Shown: piece after piece, positions 1-4,726 of the stretch | Numbering within the stretch: position 1 is the stretch's first letter | Layout: the number at the start of each line of letters is the position of its first letter | Origin: Phenylobacterium aquaticum | GTDB taxonomy: Bacteria; Pseudomonadota; Alphaproteobacteria; Caulobacterales; Caulobacteraceae | DNA length: 5,694 nucleotides | NCBI RefSeq assembly: GCF_947378715.1 | Contig: NZ_CANCLE010000208.1 | Coordinates: 1 to 5,694, forward strand | Direction: 5' to 3' | Notes under the pieces: model-generated | The model's input: the letters and a program-made list of their open reading frames with translations, nothing else | Database searches by the model: none | Told to the model about the DNA's origin: nothing | Position numbers and translations under genes: made by a program

Positions 1-1
1 C

Positions 2-439
2 GCCTCGGCCGACGACCTGATCACCTGGGCGCGCACCGGCTCGCTGATGATGATGACCTTCGGCCTGGCCTGTTGCGCGGTGGAGATGTTCCAGGCGTTC
101 GGGCCGCGCTACGACCTGGAACGTTTCGGCTTCGCGCCGCGCGCTTCCCCGCGCCAGAGCGACGTGATGATCGTGGCGGGAACCCTGACCAACAAGATGG
201 CCCCGGCGCTGCGCAAGGTTTACGACCAGATGGCCGAGCCGCGCTATGTGATCTCGATGGGCTCCTGCGCCAATGGCGGCGGCTATTACTATTTCAGCTA
301 TTCCGTGGTGCGCGGCTGCGACCGGATCGTTCCGGTCGACATCTATGTGCCCGGCTGCCCGCCCACCGCCGAGGCCCTGGTCTATGGCGTGCTGCAGCTG
401 CAGAAGAAGATCCGTCGCACGGGGACCATCGAGCGATGA
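2..439 (+). CDS. nuoB: NADH-quinone oxidoreductase subunit B (NuoB), 5' end missing
   Basis: NuoB is the peripheral-arm subunit that holds [4Fe-4S] cluster N2, the direct electron donor to ubiquinone, and forms the quinone pocket with NuoD. The frame is open from base 2, giving 145 residues; the start and roughly the first 30-50 residues of a usual 175-195 aa protein lie upstream. The N2 ligands are visible: the tandem Cys pair in FGLACCAVEM (fragment residues 24-25), the Cys of GSCANGGGYYYF and the Cys of VPGCPPTAEAL. PSPRQSDV-like and AGTLTNKMAPALRKVYDQM blocks are typical of alphaproteobacterial and mitochondrial (PSST) homologues. The usual Trp-containing SLWPMTFG or SLMWMTFG stretch reads SLMMMTFG here. 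The first ATG codons (47, 50, 53) are internal methionines of this conserved block, not the start. The stop overlaps the nuoC start in ATGA. Identification is essentially certain. Confidence 0.98.
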   Translation, partial: ASADDLITWARTGSLMMMTFGLACCAVEMFQAFGPRYDLERFGFAPRASPRQSDVMIVAGTLTNKMAPALRKVYDQMAEPRYVISMGSCANGGGYYYFSYSVVRGCDRIVPVDIYVPGCPPTAEALVYGVLQLQKKIRRTGTIER

Positions 440-1059
440 GCTGGCCGGTCACCGACGAAACCTTCGAGACCCTGGGCCAACAGATCCTGGCCGACGGCGC
501 GGGCGCCTTTGCCGACGCGACCGTGGCCTTCGGCGAACTGACCCTGACCGGCCCGGCCGGCAAGGTGGTCGAGGCCCTGACCCTGCTGCGCGACAAGTTC
601 GGCTTTCACCAGCTGATCGACCTCTCGGGCGTCGACTATCCCGACCGGCCGCTGCGGTTCGACGTGGTCTATCACCTGCTGTCGATGACCCGGAATTCGC
701 GAGTCCGCTTCAAGGTGCAGACCGACGAGGACACCGCCGTCCCCACCGCCACGGGGGTCTTCCCCTGCGCCGACTGGTATGAGCGCGAGACCTTCGACAT
801 GTACGGCGTGTTCTTCTCCGGCCATCCGGACCTGCGCTGCATCCTCACCGACTACGGCTTCCACGGGCATCCGCTGCGCAAGGACTTCCCGATGACCGGC
901 TATGTCGAGCTGCGCTACGACGACGAGCTCAAGCGCGTGGTCTATGAGCCGGTGAAGTCGGTCGAGTTCCGCAACTGGGACTTCATGTCGCCCTGGGAAG
1001 GGGCCGACTACGTCCTGCCGGGCGATGAGAAGGCCCCCCAAGCCGGAGCACCCAAGTGA
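436..1059 (+). CDS. nuoC: NADH-quinone oxidoreductase subunit C (NuoC, 30 kDa subunit)
   Basis: NuoC is a cofactor-free structural subunit of the complex I Q module, on the cytoplasmic side, packed against NuoD and NuoB. The 207-residue length fits unfused alphaproteobacterial NuoC; in E. coli the equivalent is fused to NuoD. The complex I 30-kDa signature is clear at residues 116-139 (ERETFDMYGV, then GHPDLRCILTDYGF), followed by GHPLRKDFP at 144-152 and GYVELRYDDE at 155-164. The middle part with LIDLSGVDYP (60-69) and FDVVYHLLS (75-83) is the usual alpha/beta core. The last ~15 residues are a loose Pro/Ala/Lys tail. The ATG at 436 overlaps the nuoB stop in ATGA, with GGGGA at 421-425 about 10 nt upstream, so translation is probably coupled. 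Residue 135 is Cys where many homologues carry a second Arg (LRRILTDYGF); this is not expected to bind a cluster. Confidence 0.97.
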   Translation: MSWPVTDETFETLGQQILADGAGAFADATVAFGELTLTGPAGKVVEALTLLRDKFGFHQLIDLSGVDYPDRPLRFDVVYHLLSMTRNSRVRFKVQTDEDTAVPTATGVFPCADWYERETFDMYGVFFSGHPDLRCILTDYGFHGHPLRKDFPMTGYVELRYDDELKRVVYEPVKSVEFRNWDFMSPWEGADYVLPGDEKAPQAGAPK

Positions 1060-2303
1060 TGGCTGACGACGCCGCCCCCATCGCCTCGGTGACCGAAGCC
1101 GTCGTCGAGACCTCGCTCGTCCCGGAAACCCCGGTCCGCAAGTTCAACATCAATTTCGGCCCCCAGCACCCTGCGGCCCACGGCGTCCTGCGCCTGGTCC
1201 TGGAGCTGGACGGCGAGATCGTCGAACGTGTCGATCCGCACATCGGCCTGCTGCATCGCGGCACCGAGAAGCTGATGGAGTACAGGACCTACCTCCAGAA
1301 CATCCCCTATCTCGACCGCCTCGACTATGTGGCGCCGATGAACCAGGAGCATGCCTTCTGCCTGGCCATTGAGAAGCTGCTGGGTCTTGAGGTGCCGATG
1401 CGCGGCAGCCTGATCCGGGTGATCTTCTGCGAGATCGGCCGGGTGCTGAACCACCTGCTCAATGTCACGACCCAGGCCATGGACGTCGGCGCGCTCACCC
1501 CGCCGCTCTGGGGCTTCGAGGAGCGTGAAAAGCTGATGGTGTTCTACGAGCGCGCGTCCGGCGCCCGTCTGCACGCCAACTATTTCCGGCCCGGCGGCGT
1601 CCACCAGGACCTGACTGAGAGCCTGATCGACGACATCGACGCCTGGGCCAAGGCCTTCGAGCGTCCGGTCAATGACATCGACAAGCTGATCACCGGCAAC
1701 CGCATCTTCAAGCAGCGCAATGTCGACATCGGCGTGGTGACCAAGGAACAGGCCCTGGCCTGGGGCTTCTCCGGCGTCATGGTGCGCGGCTCGGGCATCG
1801 CCTGGGACCTGCGCCGCTCGCAGCCCTATGAATGCTACGACGAGTTCGAGTTCGACATTCCGCTCGGCCTGAACGGCGACTGCTACGACCGCTACCTCTG
1901 CCGGATGCAGGAGATGCGGGAGTCGGTGAAGATCATCCGCCAGGCCATCGCCCGCCTGCGCCTGACGCCCGGCCCGGTGCTCACCGAGGACAACAAGGTC
2001 TCTCCGCCCCGCCGTGGCGAGATGAAGACCTCCATGGAAGCCCTGATCCACCACTTCAAGCTCTACACCGAGGGCTTCCGCACGCCGGAGGGCGAGGTCT
2101 ACGCCGCCGTGGAAGCGCCCAAGGGCGAGTTCGGAGTGTTCCTGGTCTCCGACGGCTCGAACAAGCCCTATCGCGTCAAGCTGCGGGCCCCGGGCTTCCC
2201 GCACCTGTCGGCCATGGACTGGATGAACCGCGGCCACATGCTGGCCGACGTCTCCGCCATCCTGGGCTCGCTGGACATCGTGTTCGGGGAGGTCGACCGT
2301 TGA
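1059..2303 (+). CDS. nuoD: NADH-quinone oxidoreductase subunit D (NuoD, 49 kDa subunit)
   Basis: NuoD is the hydrogenase-derived large subunit of the Q module; with NuoB it encloses the ubiquinone head-group site. From the ATG at 1059 it is 414 aa. The quinone-site residues are present: the second His of GPQHPAAHG (His41, matching Thermus Nqo4 His38) and Tyr90 of DRLDYVAPM (matching Nqo4 Tyr87). Other family blocks are HIGLLHRGTEKL (61-72), RTYLQNIPY (76-84), LGALTP-type VGALTPPLWGF (143-153), SPPRRGEMKTSMEALIHHFK (315-334), SDGSNKPYRVKLRAPGF (364-380) and the C-terminal LGSLDIVFGEVDR. The start is ATG 1059 or GTG 1056, one codon earlier; GGAG at 1045-1048 is 10 or 7 nt upstream. About 33 residues precede GPQH, longer than in many homologues, and the extra Ala/Val/Glu/Thr-rich segment has no predicted role. 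The stop overlaps the TTG start of the next gene. Confidence 0.98.
   Translation: MADDAAPIASVTEAVVETSLVPETPVRKFNINFGPQHPAAHGVLRLVLELDGEIVERVDPHIGLLHRGTEKLMEYRTYLQNIPYLDRLDYVAPMNQEHAFCLAIEKLLGLEVPMRGSLIRVIFCEIGRVLNHLLNVTTQAMDVGALTPPLWGFEEREKLMVFYERASGARLHANYFRPGGVHQDLTESLIDDIDAWAKAFERPVNDIDKLITGNRIFKQRNVDIGVVTKEQALAWGFSGVMVRGSGIAWDLRRSQPYECYDEFEFDIPLGLNGDCYDRYLCRMQEMRESVKIIRQAIARLRLTPGPVLTEDNKVSPPRRGEMKTSMEALIHHFKLYTEGFRTPEGEVYAAVEAPKGEFGVFLVSDGSNKPYRVKLRAPGFPHLSAMDWMNRGHMLADVSAILGSLDIVFGEVDR
2286..2292 (+). promoter_or_regulatory. Ribosome-binding site for the NTF2-like gene
   Basis: GGGGAGG lies 7 nt before the TTG at 2300, a near-ideal Shine-Dalgarno sequence and spacing, located within the last codons of nuoD. 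It is the main evidence that translation begins at this TTG. No ATG is available in this frame near the 5' end. Confidence 0.75.
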
Positions 2304-2641
2304 GCGGCTTCAGCCCCCTCGAAGTCGCGCAGTTCCAGCTCGACGCCTATAACGCCCAGGATCTCGACGCCTTCTGCGGCTGGTACGCCGATGATGTGGT
2401 GATCGCCGACCTCAATGGCGCGGTGACCACGCAAGGCATCGAGGCTCTGCGCGCCCGCTACACCAAGACCTGGGGCGAGTTCCCCCAGAACAAGGTGGCG
2501 CTCAAGGGCCGCATCGCGGTGGGAAACACCGTGATCGACCATGAGCTGGTCATCCGCAAGCCGGGCGGCGACACCTTCGAGGTGGCCGTCGTCTACACCA
2601 TCGCGGACGGCAAGATCGCCCGCGCAGACTTCGTGAAGTGA
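2300..2641 (+). CDS. Small NTF2-like (SnoaL/ketosteroid-isomerase-like fold) protein, function unknown
   Basis: This 113-aa protein is not one of the 14 complex I subunits. It shows the pattern of small NTF2-like proteins: an N-terminal helix with FQLDAYNAQDLDAFCGWYADDVVIADLNG (residues 12-40, given here as recognisable blocks AYNAQDLDAF and YADDVVIADL), GIEALRARY (46-54), VIDHELVIRKPGG (78-90), then the closing strands VAVVYTIADGKIARADF (95-111). These resemble entries called SnoaL-like or nuclear transport factor 2 family. By hand alignment to ketosteroid isomerase, Asp37 falls at the catalytic Asp40 position, but the catalytic Tyr and the second Asp have no evident counterpart, so isomerase activity is not supported. 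There is no signal peptide or membrane segment, so it is probably cytoplasmic. The TTG start overlaps the nuoD stop (TTGA) behind a strong ribosome-binding site, and nuoE follows after 7 nt, so co-expression with complex I is likely. Family confidence is good; the role is unknown. An accessory or assembly role is only an inference from position. Confidence 0.88.
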   Translation: MSGFSPLEVAQFQLDAYNAQDLDAFCGWYADDVVIADLNGAVTTQGIEALRARYTKTWGEFPQNKVALKGRIAVGNTVIDHELVIRKPGGDTFEVAVVYTIADGKIARADFVK

Positions 2642-2643
2642 GG
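2640..2643 (+). promoter_or_regulatory. Probable ribosome-binding site for nuoE
   Basis: GAGG lies 5 nt before the TTG at 2649 and overlaps the stop codon of the NTF2-like gene. It is modest in strength. It supports the TTG start, since the next ATG in the nuoE frame lies far inside the conserved domain. Confidence 0.5.
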
Positions 2644-2648
2644 CTCTC

Positions 2649-3338
2649 TTGAGCGTTCGCCGCCTCTCCCCGAACCAGCCCGACAGCTTCGCCTTCACGC
2701 CGGAGTCGGAAAAGCTCGCCCTCTGGTGGATCGCCAAGTTCCCGGCCGCCCGCCAGCAATCGGCGGTCCTGCCGCTGCTCTGGCTGGTCCAGAAGCAACA
2801 GGGCTGGGTGTCCGAGCCCGCCCTGCGCGTCGTGGCCGAAAAGCTCTCAATGCCGGTGATCCGGGTCTACGAGGTCGCCACCTTCTATACGATGTTCATG
2901 CTGGAGCCGGTCGGCTCCAAGGCCCTGGTCCAGGTGTGCGGCACCACGCCCTGCATGCTGCGCGGGGCCGGCGACCTGATCGCCGTCTGCCAGAAGAAGT
3001 TCGGCAATCGCGACCACCTGTCCGCCGACGGCCAGTTCTACTGGCAGGAAGTCGAGTGCCTGGGCGCCTGCTCCAATGCGCCGATGGCCGCGATCAACGA
3101 CTATTACTACGAGGACCTGACGGCCCAGAGCTTCGAGGCGATTCTCGACGACTTCGCGGCCGGCAAGTCGCCCGCGCCGGGCTCGGCGATCGGGCGCCAG
3201 GGCGCGGCCCCCGAGGGCGGCCCGCTGGTGCTGAGCGATCCCAAGCTCTACGACGGCTCCGCCGCCAAGCCGATCAAGACGCTCCCCAACGCGCCGCCGA
3301 AGCCCAAGGGCAAGGCCGCGAAGGAGCCCGCCGCGTGA
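2649..3338 (+). CDS. nuoE: NADH-quinone oxidoreductase subunit E (NuoE, 24 kDa subunit)
   Basis: NuoE is a thioredoxin-fold [2Fe-2S] protein of the NADH-oxidising module; its cluster N1a sits near the FMN of NuoF but off the main electron path. The four ligands are visible as Cys97 and Cys102 (VCGTTPCMLRG, C-x4-C) and Cys137 and Cys141 (ECLGACSNAP, C-x3-C). The N-terminal helical part contains SAVLPLLWLVQKQQGW (38-53) and VYEVATFYTMF (73-83), both standard. The TTG start is chosen because RRLSPNQPDSFAF (4-16) resembles the N terminus of alphaproteobacterial homologues and no ATG occurs before Met68. At 229 aa it is longer than the short E. coli form. The extra ~60 residues end in a Pro/Lys/Ala-rich tail (about 207-229) that is probably disordered; C-terminal extensions are common in alphaproteobacterial NuoE. 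A 68-nt gap separates it from nuoF. Confidence 0.97.
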   Translation: MSVRRLSPNQPDSFAFTPESEKLALWWIAKFPAARQQSAVLPLLWLVQKQQGWVSEPALRVVAEKLSMPVIRVYEVATFYTMFMLEPVGSKALVQVCGTTPCMLRGAGDLIAVCQKKFGNRDHLSADGQFYWQEVECLGACSNAPMAAINDYYYEDLTAQSFEAILDDFAAGKSPAPGSAIGRQGAAPEGGPLVLSDPKLYDGSAAKPIKTLPNAPPKPKGKAAKEPAA

Positions 3339-3400
3339 TGATTTTCGCCGCGCAAGACATGTCCATCGCCGGGTCCGCCCGTGCGAACAGGGGAGAGTAG
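3335..3400 (+). CDS. Possible 21-codon micro-ORF between nuoE and nuoF (doubtful)
   Basis: A short frame starts at GTG 3335 (or the adjoining ATG 3338), overlapping the nuoE stop, and ends with TAG at 3398-3400, 6 nt before the nuoF GTG. AAGGAG at 3321-3326 lies 8 nt before the GTG. The predicted peptide (MMIFAAQDMSIAGSARANRGE, 21 residues in two parts: first MMIFAAQDMS, then IAGSARANRGE) has no recognised domain and no clear membrane segment. AAGGAG also simply encodes Lys-Glu in NuoE, so the signal may be chance. If translated, it could couple nuoE and nuoF translation across the largest gap in the window. It may equally be untranslated spacer. Confidence 0.2.
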   Translation: MMIFAAQDMSIAGSARANRGE

Positions 3401-3403
3401 GGG
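3389..3403 (+). promoter_or_regulatory. Purine-rich ribosome-binding region of nuoF
   Basis: This stretch holds AGGGGAG at 3389-3395 and a second AGGGG at 3399-3403, 11 and 3 nt before the GTG at 3407. Neither spacing alone is ideal, but the purine-rich block supports initiation at this GTG. The reading frame then immediately gives the conserved NuoF start region (LEDKDRIFTNVYGLHDW). Confidence 0.55.
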
Positions 3404-3406
3404 ATC

Positions 3407-4723
3407 GTGGTCGGAATCCTGGAAGACAAGGACCGCATCTTCACGAACGTCTATGGCCTCCATGACTGGGGCCTGGAGGGCGCGAAGGCGCGTGGGTGCT
3501 GGAACGCGACGCGCGACATGCTGGCTCAGACGCCGGAATGGCTCTGCGACCAGATCAAGAATTCGGGTCTGCGCGGTCGTGGCGGCGCGGGCTTCTCCAC
3601 GGGCCTGAAGTGGACCTTCATGCCCAAGCAGGAGAGCGACCGCCCGCACTATCTGGTGGTCAATGCCGACGAGTCCGAACCCGGCACCTGCAAGGACCGC
3701 GAGATCCTGCGCAACGATCCGCACCTGTTGATCGAGGGCTGCCTGATCGCCGCCTACGCGATCCGGGCGCACACGGCTTACGTCTATATCCGCGGCGAAT
3801 ACGTCTTCGAGCGCGAGCGCCTGGAAGCGGCGATCAAGCAGGCCTATGCGGCCAAGCTGATCGGCAAGGGCAATGTCCACGGCTGGGACTTCGAGCTGCA
3901 CGTCACCCACGGGGGCGGGGCCTATATCTGCGGCGACGAAACCGCCCTGATGGAAAGCCTGGAAGGCAAGAAGGGCCAACCGCGCCTGAAGCCGCCGTTC
4001 CCGGCCGGCGCGGGCATCTATGGCTGCCCGACGACCATCAACAATGTCGAATCGATCTCGGTGATCGGCACGATCCTGCGCCGCGGCGCCGAGTGGTTCG
4101 CGGGCTTCGGCCGGCCGAACAACACCGGCACCAAGCTGATGGCCATCTCCGGCCACGTGATGAAGCCCTGCGTCGTCGAAGAGGCGATGTCGATCCCGCT
4201 GCGCCAGCTGTTGGAAGACCATTGCGGCGGCATTCGCGGCGGCTGGGGCAACCTCAAGGCGGTGATCCCCGGCGGCTCCTCCGTCCGCATGATCCCGGCC
4301 CACGAGGCCGAGACGGCGCTGATGGACTTCGACAGCCTCTCCGCGCTCAAGTCCGGCCTCGGCACCGCCGCCGTCATCGTCATGGACCAGTCCACCGACA
4401 TCGTGAAGGCGGTCGCCCGGCTCTCCTATTTCTACAAGCATGAGAGCTGCGGCCAGTGCACGCCGTGCCGTGAAGGCACAGGCTGGATGTGGCGAGTGAT
4501 GGAGCGAATGGCGACCGGCGAGGCCGAGATGCGTGAGATCGACATGCTGCTCGACGTGGCCAGTCAGGTCGAAGGCCACACCATCTGCGGCCTCGGTGAC
4601 GCGGCGGCCTGGCCGATCCAGGGTCTGTTCCGCCACTTCCGCCACGAGGTGGAGGAGCGGATCACCAACTATCGCGCCGGCAAGCCCTTCGTTCAGGGCG
4701 CCACGCTCCAGGCGGCGGAGTAA
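3407..4723 (+). CDS. nuoF: NADH-quinone oxidoreductase subunit F (NuoF, 51 kDa, NADH- and FMN-binding)
   Basis: NuoF is the catalytic entry point of complex I: it binds NADH, transfers hydride to FMN and passes electrons to its [4Fe-4S] cluster N3, then on to NuoG. The 438-aa length is normal. The glycine-rich nucleotide-binding loop is GLRGRGGAGFSTGLKW (54-69), followed by NADESEPGTCKDRE (86-99), and the second nucleotide-binding block by GGGAYICGDETALMESLEG (169-187) and PRLKPPFPA (192-200). A SLBB-like region covers about 245-330. N3 ligands are Cys348, Cys351 and Cys354 in SCGQCTPCREGT, plus Cys394 in HTICGLGD. GDETAL at 176-181 has Asp where mitochondrial homologues have Glu (GEETAL). 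GTG is chosen as start because LEDKDRIFTN follows at once and a purine-rich region precedes it. It lies 68 nt after nuoE and 3 nt before nuoG, in line with the E-F-G gene order of the N module. Confidence 0.98.
   Translation: MVGILEDKDRIFTNVYGLHDWGLEGAKARGCWNATRDMLAQTPEWLCDQIKNSGLRGRGGAGFSTGLKWTFMPKQESDRPHYLVVNADESEPGTCKDREILRNDPHLLIEGCLIAAYAIRAHTAYVYIRGEYVFERERLEAAIKQAYAAKLIGKGNVHGWDFELHVTHGGGAYICGDETALMESLEGKKGQPRLKPPFPAGAGIYGCPTTINNVESISVIGTILRRGAEWFAGFGRPNNTGTKLMAISGHVMKPCVVEEAMSIPLRQLLEDHCGGIRGGWGNLKAVIPGGSSVRMIPAHEAETALMDFDSLSALKSGLGTAAVIVMDQSTDIVKAVARLSYFYKHESCGQCTPCREGTGWMWRVMERMATGEAEMREIDMLLDVASQVEGHTICGLGDAAAWPIQGLFRHFRHEVEERITNYRAGKPFVQGATLQAAE
4717..4720 (+). promoter_or_regulatory. 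Ribosome-binding site for nuoG
   Basis: GGAG lies 6 nt before the ATG at 4727 and immediately before the nuoF TAA stop, within the last nuoF codon region. It supports close translational linkage of nuoF and nuoG. Confidence 0.6.
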
Positions 4724-4726
4724 GAG

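Noticed and set aside
73..435. Upstream in-frame extension of nuoC
   Set aside because: It is the shadow of nuoB in another frame; NuoC-like sequence begins at the ATG at 436.
382..1041. Open frame on the minus strand opposite nuoC
   Set aside because: Low-complexity shadow of nuoC with no recognisable domain or supported start.
1008..2237. Long open frame on the minus strand (409 codons) opposite nuoD
   Set aside because: Same GC-rich shadow effect; no family motifs, and nuoD on the + strand is unambiguous.
1832..2299. Upstream in-frame extension of the NTF2-like gene to base 1832
   Set aside because: This part is the out-of-frame shadow of nuoD (Arg/Pro/Ala-rich). NTF2-like similarity begins only after 2300, where the ribosome-binding site and TTG are found.
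3356..3363. Palindrome GACATGTC in the nuoE-nuoF gap
   Set aside because: Eight bases without flanking symmetry or a stem-loop with T-run; expected by chance and not enough to call an operator or terminator.
3339..3406. Possible internal promoter or terminator in the nuoE-nuoF gap
   Set aside because: No stable GC-rich hairpin followed by Ts and no convincing -35/-10 pair was seen.
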